A DNA stretch of 64,000 nt from Shimazuella kribbensis DSM 45090 (GCF_000428065.1 NZ_ATZF01000016.1:24251-88250), one strand, 5' to 3'; counted from the stretch's first letter, positions 29,395-37,838 are shown. Numbers and translations are program-made. Notes: generated by a model not told the origin, from the letters alone.

Positions 29395-30393
29395 TTATTC
29401 CGCTTTCCCTTCTGTAGGGTGTAGATGTTCTTCCATTTGTTTGATGACATTATCTCCAGCAAACAGACGCGCTTGACGAATGGCATGAAAAATAGCCGTT
29501 GCATCAGAAGAACCATGTGCTTTAATAATCACACCAGCCAAACCTAGCAATGGGGCGCCACCATGCTCTTTATAATCCATTTCTGATTTCAATGTTTTCA
29601 AATGTGGCAGCAACACACCAGCTGCTAACTTTGTAAAAATATTTTTGGTAAATACATCTTTCAAACGATCAAATAAAGCCTTGGCTACGCCCTCGGTACT
29701 TTTTAAGAGGATATTCCCACTGAACCCATCACATACAAGCACATCACATGGTCGATATAACACTTCTCGCGCTTCTACATTTCCAACAAATTGGAATCGC
29801 GAATCTCTTTGCAAGAGATCAAATGCTTCTTTGGTCAAAGTGGTACCTTTTCCATTTTCTGCACCAATGTTGAGCAGTCCTACTTTCGGGTTTTCTATCC
29901 CTAACACGTATTTTGTATACACACTACCAAGCAGAGCGTATTGGTGCAAGTGACTCGCTTTGGCTTCTGGATTTGCTCCAACATCTAGGACCAAAATACC
30001 TTTATTTTGCAATGTAGGAAAGACAGGTGATAAAGCAGGACGATCTACACCTTTCATTCTGCCTGTATAAAAAAGACCGGAAGCCATCAATGCACCTGTA
30101 TTACCTGCACTAATAAATGCATCTGCCTCACCGGAACGAACCATTTGACAACCCACTACCATTGAAGAGTCACGCTTTTTCCGAACCGATCTCACTGGCT
30201 CGTCCTCTGGTAAAATAATTTCAGAAACCTGATGAAACTGTATATTTGGAAGATCGTTACCTTTCAGTAACGAATCATCTGTACCAATTAGAGTAAAAGA
30301 AATATCTGGCCACTTTTCAGCGGCTAGTTTTAATCCTGCTAAAACAGAGTTTGGTGCATCATCCCCACCATGTGCATCTAGCGCGATCCGCAT
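29395..30393 (-). CDS. plsX: Phosphate acyltransferase PlsX
   Basis: Makes acyl-phosphate from acyl-ACP for phospholipid synthesis. About 332 residues starting MRIALDAHGGDDAPNSVLAG, with the conserved GALMASGLF, DVGANPEAKASHL and GAPLLGLAGVIIKAHGSS segments. The ATG at 30393 has AAGGAG seven bases upstream, so an in-frame extension of nine codons into the fapR end is rejected. Lies 13 bases after fapR. Confidence 0.97.
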   Translation of the reverse strand: MRIALDAHGGDDAPNSVLAGLKLAAEKWPDISFTLIGTDDSLLKGNDLPNIQFHQVSEIILPEDEPVRSVRKKRDSSMVVGCQMVRSGEADAFISAGNTGALMASGLFYTGRMKGVDRPALSPVFPTLQNKGILVLDVGANPEAKASHLHQYALLGSVYTKYVLGIENPKVGLLNIGAENGKGTTLTKEAFDLLQRDSRFQFVGNVEAREVLYRPCDVLVCDGFSGNILLKSTEGVAKALFDRLKDVFTKNIFTKLAAGVLLPHLKTLKSEMDYKEHGGAPLLGLAGVIIKAHGSSDATAIFHAIRQARLFAGDNVIKQMEEHLHPTEGKAE

Positions 30394-30406
30394 GAGCGAA
30401 CTCCTT

Positions 30407-30961
30407 TCAATTGGTTGCACGGTATACGTCGAATACTCCCTGAAATACCATATCGTCGAGTACTTTTGTCTCTACATCCACTTGAAAACGAGATGGTTGT
30501 TTTTGCACCACTTTTGCATGTGCTACACACTTCTCACCCAGTGTAACTGGGCGTACAAAACGAATAGCTGCTGAACGAGTCAATACAAGATCCGCATTCA
30601 CAATGGCTACTGCCAAAGAATTGGCCTGCGCAAACAAATAATGTCCTCTTGCAATTTGATTGCGTTCAAAAACATGATCTGCACTTATTTCCAATACGGA
30701 AACCCCGCTATGATCCAGCTCTAACGAGACTACTTCCCCGATCACTTCTTCAGGAGAAAGGGATCGAACTTCGTCAAAACTTCTTTCTGCCATATGTTTT
30801 AAACGTTCTCGCATCTCAGGAATACCGAGCTCCATACGATCTAAACGAATGGTCTGAATACTTACGTCGCATTGTCTCGCTACTTCTTCATCCGTTAAAA
30901 AAGGATTTTTTTGGAAAGATTCAATCAACTGCGATTGACGCTTTTTTTTGGACAGGCGCAA
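30407..30961 (-). CDS. fapR: Fatty acid biosynthesis transcriptional regulator FapR
   Basis: Repressor of lipid synthesis genes that is released by malonyl-CoA. 184 residues: N-terminal DeoR-like helix-turn-helix (about 10-55, LTDEEVARQCDVSIQTIRLDRMELGIPEMRER), a linker helix and a hot-dog effector domain (about 75-184, with GHYLFAQANSLAVAIVNADLVLTRSA). Starts at TTG with a weak upstream site. An operator lies just upstream, so the gene is very likely autoregulated, together with plsX-fabH-fabD-fabG-acpP-fabF-rnc downstream. Confidence 0.97.
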   Translation of the reverse strand: MRLSKKKRQSQLIESFQKNPFLTDEEVARQCDVSIQTIRLDRMELGIPEMRERLKHMAERSFDEVRSLSPEEVIGEVVSLELDHSGVSVLEISADHVFERNQIARGHYLFAQANSLAVAIVNADLVLTRSAAIRFVRPVTLGEKCVAHAKVVQKQPSRFQVDVETKVLDDMVFQGVFDVYRATN

Positions 30962-30991
30962 AATGAAACCAGCCCCTTTGTGACCACATTC

Positions 30992-31007
30992 TAGTACCTA
31001 GTCCTAA
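30992..31007. promoter_or_regulatory. FapR operator
   Basis: TAGTACCTAGTCCTAA matches the known FapR box (TTAGTACCTAGTCTTAA-like) closely. It lies immediately downstream of the -10 box of the fapR promoter, where bound FapR would block initiation. Confidence 0.85.
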
Positions 31008-31010
31008 ATT

Positions 31011-31039
31011 AGTATACAAAATATGATTTTGTTTGGCAA
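31011..31039 (-). promoter_or_regulatory. SigA-type promoter of the fapR-fab operon
   Basis: On the minus strand TTGCCA, a 17-base spacer and TATACT. The predicted transcription start falls within the FapR operator. Confidence 0.8.
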
Positions 31040-31083
31040 TAACAAAAGTCTTTGTTACAAGTTATACCCTATTTAAACTACAA

Positions 31084-31107
31084 AAAAAAGCCGGCATAAC
31101 CGACTTT
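31084..31107 (-). terminator. Terminator of rpmF
   Basis: AGTCGG / CCGGCT hairpin followed on the minus strand by a T-run, just after the rpmF stop codon. It separates yceD-rpmF from the fapR promoter. Confidence 0.75.
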
Positions 31108-31290
31108 TTACTGACTTACAACGCCTTCTACTTCTGCGCCTTTGTAATGTCCACACTCTTTACAAACGTGGTGAGCTAGTTTAGCTGATCCACATTTTTC
31201 ACAAGTAGCCATTCCAGCTACTGTCAACTTGAAGTGGGTGCGACGCATTCTTTTACGTGTTTTGGATGTACGACGAAAAGGTACTGCCAT
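31108..31290 (-). CDS. rpmF: 50S ribosomal protein L32
   Basis: 60-residue zinc-ribbon ribosomal protein. The four zinc-ligand cysteines are in CEKCGSAK and CKECGHYKG (about residues 30-48). The N-terminus [20 protein letters not shown] is typical, and AGGAGGTG precedes the ATG. Follows yceD, the usual pair. Confidence 0.98.
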   Translation of the reverse strand: MAVPFRRTSKTRKRMRRTHFKLTVAGMATCEKCGSAKLAHHVCKECGHYKGAEVEGVVSQ

Positions 31291-31354
31291 GAAAAATCAC
31301 CTCCTGAGAAAAAACTCCAATGTGAAACATTATACTACAAATCTAGAAAGAGTG

Positions 31355-31885
31355 CTAGGATACAGAATCTTTATCTTCTGCAAGCAAATCTTGTAACTTC
31401 GCGAGCCTCGGATCAATCCGCTGGGTATCACATTCACAAGGTTTCTCGTTTTTATTTACTCCACATACCGGACAAAGACCTGCACAATCAGGCTTACATA
31501 AGGGGGCATATGGAAGATGGATCAACAATTGTTCTCTCACAAAGAGATCGAGGTCTATCTGTCCTTCCGAAAAAAAATGGATAGTCTCTTCTTCTGTGTC
31601 GCAAGCCAATTCTTTTTTATCGGTAAATTTTTCTTGCCATTTGGCTTCCAATGATGTGGGAAATGTCGTTAAACATCTCGCACAGATTAATTTACCAACA
31701 CATTTCTGCTTTGCTGTCACCTGATAGAGATGGGAATCCAAAATACTGGCTTGTCCCTCCACTTGGACAGGCTCCAACATCACAATATTTGCCTCTTCTT
31801 CCACTAAGTCGTCCAAATATATCTTACCTGCAAAAGGATAGAGACCTTCTGCTGTTTGATTTATTTGGTTTATAGTAATGATCAA
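31355..31885 (-). CDS. YceD family protein (DUF177)
   Basis: Family DUF177 member (YlbN in B. subtilis, YceD in E. coli) encoded next to rpmF; plant and bacterial relatives are linked to 23S rRNA accumulation. About 176 residues. The C-x-x-C pairs are visible: CARCL in the middle and CKPDCAGLCPVCGVNKNEKPCECD near the C-terminus, followed by IDPRLAKLQDLL, the family signature. I prefer the TTG at 31885 because AGGGAG lies about 8 bases upstream; a GTG three codons earlier overlaps that site. Confidence 0.92.
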   Translation of the reverse strand: MIITINQINQTAEGLYPFAGKIYLDDLVEEEANIVMLEPVQVEGQASILDSHLYQVTAKQKCVGKLICARCLTTFPTSLEAKWQEKFTDKKELACDTEEETIHFFSEGQIDLDLFVREQLLIHLPYAPLCKPDCAGLCPVCGVNKNEKPCECDTQRIDPRLAKLQDLLAEDKDSVS

Positions 31886-32143
31886 TCTGCCCACTCCCTA
31901 ACAGGTGAATTATACGAGATAACGATTTTTAGTGTCAACCTATTTATGTTTACAGTCCAGTTGATATTTCCAGACTGAAATAACTCTTTCTTATGATGTC
32001 CATAAAATATTTTGTATAAGGAAACCTTTAATAAAAGTACTTGGTAATTTTTATTTATAATTATGGTATTTATAAATTATTTCCATATCAAAACATAGTT
32101 ATTTAAAGTTTGTTTTATTTTTTAAAAATAAACTAAAATTATC
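31886..32143. other. Gene-free AT-rich stretch upstream of yceD and high-GC unit 2
   Basis: No convincing gene here. It should hold the minus-strand yceD-rpmF promoter and ends in AT-rich DNA leading into high-GC unit 2. Confidence 0.5.
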
Positions 32144-32172
32144 TCGACTTCTTTTTAATAATTGTTTAAAAT
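32144..32172 (+). promoter_or_regulatory. Candidate promoter of high-GC unit 2
   Basis: TCGACT, a 17-base spacer and TAAAAT. Sequence turns GC-rich about 10-20 bases downstream. The same architecture is seen before units 3 and 4. Confidence 0.55.
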
Positions 32173-32209
32173 ATAAGACAAGTAACATCCGTTTACCGGA
32201 AGGAAAACC

Positions 32210-32506
32210 ATGGCCAAGACCATTGCTGTTCCGAAGGGCGTGGACACCAGCGTGCTCATCATCCCCGAGGACAGCAGGCTTCTGCCTGGTGAAGACAGCG
32301 ATGGCATCCGAGTCATCGTGTTCAAGTACGGTGGTGGTGTGTACCTCCCCTTCACCAACATCGAGGTGATGTGGCGTGAAAAGCGTCACATGCGCATCCC
32401 TCGTGAGAGTGTCAGGGATGTCCGCCACGTATACCGAGGCGGTGAGCTGAAGGTCGAGATCGAGTTCCTCGAGACCTCGAACAACGACCAGCCTGCCAAG
32501 GAGTAA
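32210..32506 (+). CDS. High-GC orphan gene 2, unknown protein of 98 residues
   Basis: I do not recognise this protein. The ATG follows GGAAGGA at about 7 bases. Codons strongly prefer G or C in the third position (many GTC, GAG, ATC, AAG), unlike any neighbour. The protein begins MAKTIAVPKGVDTSVLIIPE, is predicted mainly beta, has a basic middle (WREKRHMRIPRESVRDVRHVYR, about residues 54-76) and an acidic end. The hydrophilic beta-rich character and small size would suit an accessory phage protein, but that is inference. Lies opposite to yceD and ylbL and next to unit 3. Confidence 0.7.
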   Translation: MAKTIAVPKGVDTSVLIIPEDSRLLPGEDSDGIRVIVFKYGGGVYLPFTNIEVMWREKRHMRIPRESVRDVRHVYRGGELKVEIEFLETSNNDQPAKE

Positions 32507-32515
32507 CGGATAAAT

Positions 32516-32565
32516 CACTCCTCGTTACACATAACAGGGAGTGCCCCCTCTTTAAAAAGAGGGGG
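32516..32565 (+). terminator. Two GC-rich hairpins after high-GC gene 2
   Basis: CACTCC pairs with GGAGTG across about 16 bases, followed directly by CCCCCTCTTT / AAAGAGGGGG. There is no U-tract directly after the second stem, unlike the ordinary terminators of this window. Confidence 0.6.
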
Positions 32566-32593
32566 ATCGAAAATAATATATTTTTTATATAGT

Positions 32594-32637
32594 AAACGGC
32601 TTATCTGCTACCTGTAGAGATCAGCCGTTTTTTTATG
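32594..32637. terminator. Host-type terminator between high-GC units 2 and 3
   Basis: AAACGGCT / AGCCGTTT stem with inner ATCT/AGAT pairing, followed by a T-run on the plus strand. Base composition is that of the host. Confidence 0.75.
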
Positions 32638-32756
32638 CTAACTTTAGTTACTTATTTGCACTCATTGTAATCATTGATTGCCTTTTCTCTTCAACTCTTT
32701 AAATGCTAAATACTCTTGGAGTGAGAAATCATTTTAGGTGAAATTTCTTTTTGATA

Positions 32757-32785
32757 TGGACTTTTTTCTGAAATTTAACTAAAAT
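32757..32785 (+). promoter_or_regulatory. Candidate promoter of high-GC unit 3
   Basis: TGGACT, a 17-base spacer and TAAAAT, 43 bases before the start codon. Confidence 0.55.
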
Positions 32786-32828
32786 GAGATCAGGCAAGTT
32801 CATTCCCATCTAGGTGAAAGGTCGACAG

Positions 32829-33176
32829 ATGCTTGTCAACGCGACCACCACGACCAAGATCGACACCTCCAACATCGACACTTCTGTGATCATCGGTTCG
32901 GAGATCACTCAGTGTCGAACCTACCTGTACACCGGCAAGAACAGGAAGCTGAAGGATCAGACCCGATGCAACTTCAAGATCGACGTCACCGATCCCAAGC
33001 AGACGCTCTACATCCCGGGGACCGACCTCATCATCCAGATCGGTTCTGAGGTCAAGACACGGGTCGCCGCCGATGATGTGCTGAGCGTAACGATCGCTCG
33101 CTCCATCAGGACTCCGGGCATGTGGCTCGTGGACGTGACGATCGTGGTGCCGACGCCGACCACCACCAAGGCCTGA
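32829..33176 (+). CDS. High-GC orphan gene 3, unknown protein of 115 residues
   Basis: I do not recognise this protein. The ATG at 32829 is preceded by AGGTGAAAGG with 7 bases spacing; a GTG five codons earlier lies inside that site. Codon use is strongly GC-biased like units 1, 2 and 4-6. The sequence is Thr-rich at both ends (NATTTTKID at the start, PTPTTTKA at the end), with a beta-rich middle (FKIDVTDPKQTLYIPGTDLIIQIGSE). This could be a small virion or decoration-type protein, but nothing proves it. Only about 250 bases of host-like DNA separate it from unit 2. Confidence 0.7.
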   Translation: MLVNATTTTKIDTSNIDTSVIIGSEITQCRTYLYTGKNRKLKDQTRCNFKIDVTDPKQTLYIPGTDLIIQIGSEVKTRVAADDVLSVTIARSIRTPGMWLVDVTIVVPTPTTTKA

Positions 33177-33177
33177 T

Positions 33178-33231
33178 CTTATCTCCTCTAGGAGGTAAGT
33201 CCCCCCCTCTGCTTCTCAAGCAGGGGGGGGG
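33178..33231 (+). terminator. Two GC-rich hairpins after high-GC gene 3
   Basis: CTTATCTCCT / AGGAGGTAAG, immediately followed by CCCCCCCTCTGCTT / AAGCAG plus a nine-G run. No U-tract follows. The two-hairpin layout repeats that of unit 2. Confidence 0.6.
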
Positions 33232-33262
33232 AACGACTAGAATGCACAACAAATATAAATAA

Positions 33263-33288
33263 AAAAACATGCCTTTGAGCATGTTTTT
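33263..33288. terminator. Bidirectional terminator downstream of ylbL
   Basis: Perfect AAAAACATGC / GCATGTTTTT with a 6-base loop. It can serve both high-GC unit 3 and ylbL. Confidence 0.8.
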
Positions 33289-33353
33289 CTTTTTGAATTT
33301 TCATTTCCACAGGGAAAGATTGTAATGAATCATTTTAAATAAAATTAAAACTC

Positions 33354-34394
33354 CTACTTTAACTTATTCAAATAATCAATTGCCTCTTGCAGTGTTGCCA
33401 CAGGAACTACCTTCATCTCTGCACCCAGTTCTTTCGCTGTCCGTTTAGCAATGGCTTCATTGTCATCGCCTTCGTATATATCTTTTGGAGCAAAGAAAAT
33501 GGTTGCACCTTTCTCCATCGCAGCAGCAATTTTGTGCTCGATGCCTCCGATTTGTCCCACTTGTCCTGTTTGAGAAATGGTACCTGTTCCTGCTATTGCA
33601 AAGCCTTTTGTTAAATCATTTGGATTCAGTTGGTTTAAGATTTCCAACGAAAACATCAATCCGGCTGAAGGTCCTCCAATATTATTGGTTTTAAAACTAA
33701 CTTTTGGGCTGGAGGTCAGAGATTGTAGACGATCCATTGGCAGAAAGCCTAATCCAATGCGTTTTTCTTTGTTGTTTCCTGTTGCCAATGAAATAAGAAC
33801 GGCATTCTCTGAAATCTTTTTATTCCCTCGAAGTACACCTAGCTTGACATTATCCCCAGCATTTTTTGATCTAAAAAATTGCATGAGTTGGTTGGTAGTC
33901 ATTGTTGGTGCACCATCTACCGATTGGATGATATCTCCGATTTTTAACTTATTTTTCGCACCAGACGTAACACCCATAACCTCTACGCCTTTATATGTAA
34001 CGCGAATCGGTTTTTTTGATTGGTGAAAAGCCGAAATCACTGCACTATGTTGGGACTCCAACATATTTTCTACTTGTTGTTGCTCATATTGTTTATCATT
34101 TTCATCTTCTGCCAACACATCTTTTACTGGCACCAATTCTACTTTTTTATTTACTTTCGCTAAAAGATAGTCAAATATATTCGCTTTCTTCATGGCAACA
34201 GTGGTCAGAAAAAAATCTCCTGTTTTGGCAGTATATCCACCATCTACCGAAATAACATCTCCTGTATCAATTGCGTCCCCAGGTTGCATGGCATAATATG
34301 GAACACGGATGAGAAAACAAAATCCAACTATTAAAAGTAAAATAGATAACCATAAAAACCGGATCGCTGTTTTGTTATTAGACGATTCATTCAT
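33354..34394 (-). CDS. ylbL: PDZ-domain Lon-like protease (YlbL/SepM family)
   Basis: Membrane-anchored S16 (Lon-type) serine protease of 346 residues. One N-terminal membrane helix (about 12-30), a PDZ domain (about 120-195, GVTSGAKNKLKIGDIIQSVDGAPTMT) and the catalytic domain, where Ser is in NIGGPSAGLMFSLEIL (about S243) and Lys in GGIEHKIAAAMEKGATIFFAPKD (about K288). SepM-type enzymes trim secreted peptides in streptococci; in B. subtilis YlbL is linked to recovery from DNA damage. Overlaps the end of ylbK by 8 bases. Confidence 0.93.
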   Translation of the reverse strand: MNESSNNKTAIRFLWLSILLLIVGFCFLIRVPYYAMQPGDAIDTGDVISVDGGYTAKTGDFFLTTVAMKKANIFDYLLAKVNKKVELVPVKDVLAEDENDKQYEQQQVENMLESQHSAVISAFHQSKKPIRVTYKGVEVMGVTSGAKNKLKIGDIIQSVDGAPTMTTNQLMQFFRSKNAGDNVKLGVLRGNKKISENAVLISLATGNNKEKRIGLGFLPMDRLQSLTSSPKVSFKTNNIGGPSAGLMFSLEILNQLNPNDLTKGFAIAGTGTISQTGQVGQIGGIEHKIAAAMEKGATIFFAPKDIYEGDDNEAIAKRTAKELGAEMKVVPVATLQEAIDYLNKLK

Positions 34395-35181
34395 CTTTGT
34401 TCTCCCCTTGCCAATTCGCTAATTTATCTTGTAGTTCCGCCAAATTAGGACGAATTGCACGTTCTCCTCTGCGGATACATTCTTCCACGCGATGAAAAGC
34501 AGTGGGAGCAATATCCCCTACCTCTGGTAAAACGAGAAAGTCAGCAGTGAGTTCTTGTTGTGCTAAAATTTGGCGTTCCATGATCGTAATTGCTTGTGTA
34601 ATCACATCAAAAATATTTTTGACTTGTACTTCATGGGATTTCGATAGTACATCTACAGCAATAATAAAATCAGCGCCCATATCTCTAACGACGGATATAG
34701 GCAAACGATCAGCCACACCACCATCGACTAATAATCTATCTTTATATGGTACAGGTTCAAAGACTCCTGGTACCGATATACTGGCTCGAACAGCATCTGC
34801 CACTGGACCTGTTTGAAATACAATTTTTTCTCCGTTTAATAGATCTGTTGTGACTACAGCCAGAGGGATTGGTAAATCTTCTAAATTTTTATGATGAGTC
34901 AATAGTCTAGTTAATGCCTGCATTTTATCTCCTGTGATAAAACCCAATCCTGGCAGAGTAACATCTACCCAATGTTTTCTTTTTAAATGAACAGCAAGAT
35001 GTTTTACCATCTCTAAATCCAGACCATTGGAATAGAGTGCTCCTATAAAACTCCCCATGCTACTACCTGCAATATAGTCAACTGGTATATTGGCTTCCTG
35101 CAAAACTTTTAACACACCTAAATGTGCAAATCCTCTTGCTGCTCCAGCACTTAACGCGATACCAATTTTGGGTCGATCCAC
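34387..35181 (-). CDS. ylbK: Patatin-like phospholipase (YlbK/RssA family)
   Basis: Patatin-fold acyl hydrolase. The oxyanion-hole region is GIALSAGAARGFAHLGVLKVL, the nucleophile is in GSSMGS (about residue 40) and the catalytic Asp in LLVDGGVADRLP (about residue 155). I favour the GTG at 35181, where the protein begins like its relatives (MDRPKIGIALS); an in-frame ATG at 35244 would add 21 residues but has no ribosome binding site. Cytoplasmic; physiological substrate unknown. Coupled to ylbL, as in B. subtilis. Confidence 0.9.
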   Translation of the reverse strand: MDRPKIGIALSAGAARGFAHLGVLKVLQEANIPVDYIAGSSMGSFIGALYSNGLDLEMVKHLAVHLKRKHWVDVTLPGLGFITGDKMQALTRLLTHHKNLEDLPIPLAVVTTDLLNGEKIVFQTGPVADAVRASISVPGVFEPVPYKDRLLVDGGVADRLPISVVRDMGADFIIAVDVLSKSHEVQVKNIFDVITQAITIMERQILAQQELTADFLVLPEVGDIAPTAFHRVEECIRRGERAIRPNLAELQDKLANWQGENKDE

Positions 35182-35409
35182 CAAATCACCACCAAATTTT
35201 ATTACAAAGAGAATTCGCTGTATGTTTGCTCTTTCATCATTCATGAATAAATGAACGGAACAAATAAAAATAGTTACGTCTAGAAAAAGAACGTATCGTT
35301 CGTTTCTGTCTCACTATAACCGTAAAACAAAGATGGAACAACTCATATTATGTAGGACAACCGCGTACGATAGGATAACGTTACAAAGAGGTAAGGAGCG
35401 AACTACAGT

Positions 35410-36651
35410 ATGGAATGGAAATCCCATCACCGTCTCCAAAGTAAAATGAAAACTTTGTTTTTAGGTATGTTTGCTCTATTGTTTGCGGTTACGCTTGTAT
35501 TTTATCCCGAAATCGCATTTAAAGCCTCTTTACGAGGTTTAAAAATATGGTGGGATGTCGTTTTTCCAGCTATGCTTCCGTTTTTTATAACGGCTGAATT
35601 ACTTATGGGATTTGGTGTAGTACATCTTTTAGGTGTTCTCTTTGAACCTTTTATGCGCCCTTTATTTCGTGTACCTGGATCTGGTGGATTTGTCATGGCA
35701 GTAGCTCTTATTTCCGGCAATCCGATGGGAGCGAAATTAACGACACGCCTCAGAGAGCAGAATCTCATTACAAAAGAAGAAGGAGAACGCCTCGTATCCT
35801 TCGCTTGTACTGCTGGCCCATTATTTATATTTGGAGCAATTGCCATAGGTTTTTTTGAAAATCCCTCTGTTGGCATGCTTCTTGCCGTTGTTCATTATGT
35901 AAGTTGTTTTATGGTTGCATTTCTCATGCGTTTTCATGCTAGAGATAAAGCCTTAACGCCTTCGCAAAACCAAGGTGGCAAAAGATTTTTACGAGCTTTT
36001 GGAGCCATGCATCGAGCAAGATTAGAAGACGGAAGACCAATCGGACAAATGCTAGGTGAAGCTGTCTCCTCTGCTGTTCAAACGCTGCTCATGATTGGTG
36101 GATTTATCATTATCTTTTCAGTCTTGATCCATGTATTTATGTATGTTGGAATAACTGCATTATTGGCATCCTTCATGTTACCTATTCTTCAGTTACTCCA
36201 CCTTTCCGATATACTGTCTATCCCATTGGTTGCTGGTGTATTGGAAATGACTATTGGTTCCCAAATGATGAGTGAATACAACAGCAACGTGTCCTTACTC
36301 ATACAACTTGCTTTTGTGAGTTTCTTCCTAGGGTGGAATGGCTTATCTATCCATGCACAAGTTGCAAGTGTGTTGAGTAAAAGCGACATCCGCTATCGCC
36401 CCTATTTTATAGGAAGAATCATGCATTCTTTCTTCGCATTTTTTCTTACTTTTGTTTTTTGGAACATCTTTAAACCCATTGCGTCATCATCTGCTACACC
36501 CTCTTTTTTACCTAGTTGGGCTACAGGAGTACCTTACAACACATGGGACTGGTGGGTTTTTATTCAGGCAGGTACAGTAATCATTCTCTCTATATGGCTT
36601 TTCTTTATCTTGAAAAAATTTATCCAACAACGCAACAAATCTATGGGGTAA
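35410..36651 (+). CDS. ylbJ: Sporulation integral membrane protein YlbJ
   Basis: 413-residue polytopic membrane protein with two nucleoside-recognition (Gate) domains. Residues about 20-60 and 65-85 form the first helices; the segment GSGGFVMAVALISGNPMGAKLTTRLRE and the FACTAGPLFIFGAIAIGFF helix are typical of YlbJ. In B. subtilis it is expressed in the mother cell under SigE and is needed for spore-cortex-related functions. AAGGAGCG precedes the ATG. Convergent with coaD and overlapping its 3' end by 11 bases. Confidence 0.95.
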   Translation: MEWKSHHRLQSKMKTLFLGMFALLFAVTLVFYPEIAFKASLRGLKIWWDVVFPAMLPFFITAELLMGFGVVHLLGVLFEPFMRPLFRVPGSGGFVMAVALISGNPMGAKLTTRLREQNLITKEEGERLVSFACTAGPLFIFGAIAIGFFENPSVGMLLAVVHYVSCFMVAFLMRFHARDKALTPSQNQGGKRFLRAFGAMHRARLEDGRPIGQMLGEAVSSAVQTLLMIGGFIIIFSVLIHVFMYVGITALLASFMLPILQLLHLSDILSIPLVAGVLEMTIGSQMMSEYNSNVSLLIQLAFVSFFLGWNGLSIHAQVASVLSKSDIRYRPYFIGRIMHSFFAFFLTFVFWNIFKPIASSSATPSFLPSWATGVPYNTWDWWVFIQAGTVIILSIWLFFILKKFIQQRNKSMG

Positions 36652-37138
36652 TAATAGCCGATTTTTCTTTTAACGCAGTTACTACATGAGGAGGAACCAA
36701 ATCGGTGACATCCCCTCCGTATTTGGCGATTTCTTTTACACTTCCAGAACTGATAAAAGAATGCATATTATTGGTCATTAAAAAAATGGTCTCTACGTCT
36801 TTTGCTAACTTTCGATTAATCGATGCAACTTGCAGTTCATATTCAAAATCCGAAATTGCCCGTAATCCTCTAAGAATCACATGAATATCTTTATTTCGCA
36901 AGTAATCGACCAATAGCCCCTCAAAACTATCCACTTCAATAGGGACTTTATAGTTTGCCTGCTTGATGGATTCTTCGATCATTTGTTTACGTTCATCGAC
37001 ACTAAAAAGTGGTTGCTTTGCAGAATTAATCAATACTGCAACGATCACTTTATCAAAAATAGCAGCTCCTCTTTTTAAAATATCAAGATGTCCGTATGTG
37101 ATTGGGTCAAAACTTCCTGGATAAACTGCTACTCTCAC
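36641..37138 (-). CDS. coaD: Phosphopantetheine adenylyltransferase
   Basis: Penultimate enzyme of coenzyme A synthesis (4'-phosphopantetheine plus ATP gives dephospho-CoA). 165 residues. The nucleotidyltransferase motif GSFDPITYGHLDIL is at residues 8-21, and the ISSGSVKEIAKYGGDVTDLVP segment near the C-terminus. Overlaps rsmD by 4 bases. Confidence 0.98.
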   Translation of the reverse strand: MRVAVYPGSFDPITYGHLDILKRGAAIFDKVIVAVLINSAKQPLFSVDERKQMIEESIKQANYKVPIEVDSFEGLLVDYLRNKDIHVILRGLRAISDFEYELQVASINRKLAKDVETIFLMTNNMHSFISSGSVKEIAKYGGDVTDLVPPHVVTALKEKSAIITP

Positions 37139-37701
37139 GCCCTAGTTGCTCCCTTCTGTTCCAACAATGTAATAGTAATATCTCCATAAGATAGTTCTCT
37201 AGTAACAGTATAGCTGCTATTTGGTAAATGAAGATTCAGATTGTGTGGATGCTCCACCACCAAGAGACCATTAGGGGATAAAAGTTCTTTCTCTTCCAAT
37301 AAAACAAGTACAGGTTCTAGTAGTCCCTCATGATAAGGAGGATCTAAAAAAATAAGATCAAACTGCAATCCTTGTGTTCCAAAATATTTTAAGGCACTTC
37401 TAGCATCTCTTCTTAAATACTGCGCCTCATCTGCTAGCCCACAGTGCACCGCATTTTCCTTTGCTATTCGCAAACTAGCCTGTGATTGGTCCACAAAAAA
37501 AACGTGATCCATTCCTCTACTTACTGCTTCTAATCCAAGTGATCCAGTTCCAGCAAAGAGATCCAGTACTTTTCCGCCATCAAAAAAGGGACCGATTACA
37601 GAAAAGAGTGACTCCTTCACTCGATCTGCAGTAGGTCTAACATGATTGCCAGGTACCATTTTTAACCGTATACCTTTTGCATTTCCAGCTATAATTCGCA
37701 T
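37135..37701 (-). CDS. rsmD: 16S rRNA (guanine966-N2)-methyltransferase RsmD
   Basis: S-adenosylmethionine-dependent methyltransferase of 188 residues. RIIAGNAKGIRLKMVPG at the N-terminus, PTADRVKESLF, the binding motif VLDLFAGTGSLGLEAVSRG (about residue 43) and the catalytic DLIFLDPPYHEG (about residue 116) are all present. The rsmD-coaD pair is standard in Bacillales. Confidence 0.97.
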   Translation of the reverse strand: MRIIAGNAKGIRLKMVPGNHVRPTADRVKESLFSVIGPFFDGGKVLDLFAGTGSLGLEAVSRGMDHVFFVDQSQASLRIAKENAVHCGLADEAQYLRRDARSALKYFGTQGLQFDLIFLDPPYHEGLLEPVLVLLEEKELLSPNGLLVVEHPHNLNLHLPNSSYTVTRELSYGDITITLLEQKGATRA

Positions 37702-37838
37702 CGTTTAGCACCTTCAACTTTGTTTTTCTGATAAAACATATCAAATTGTTGAATAAACAAGCAAGTATTGGCAACAATAAATAAAGACAGTACCTGATAA
37801 GGTCTGTCTAACCGCGGAGAAGACTTACGTTTCCCCAT
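37689..37838 (-). CDS. Small hypothetical membrane protein coupled to rsmD
   Basis: Not recognised. Starting at the ATG at 37838, which has GGAGGAAG upstream, it would encode 49 residues: a basic N-terminus (MGKRKSSPRLDRP), one hydrophobic segment (YQVLSLFIVANTCLFIQQF) and a hydrophilic tail. Its last 13 bases overlap the rsmD start, so it could couple rsmD translation. A longer reading frame starting at 37925 exists, but its N-terminus lacks a good ribosome binding site. Confidence 0.5.
   Translation of the reverse strand: MGKRKSSPRLDRPYQVLSLFIVANTCLFIQQFDMFYQKNKVEGAKRCEL

Noticed and set aside
32516..33231. Integron-type attC sites after the high-GC genes
   Set aside because: The folded stems are present, but the conserved RYYYAAC/GTTRRRY core sites are not seen, and the units are dispersed instead of arrayed.
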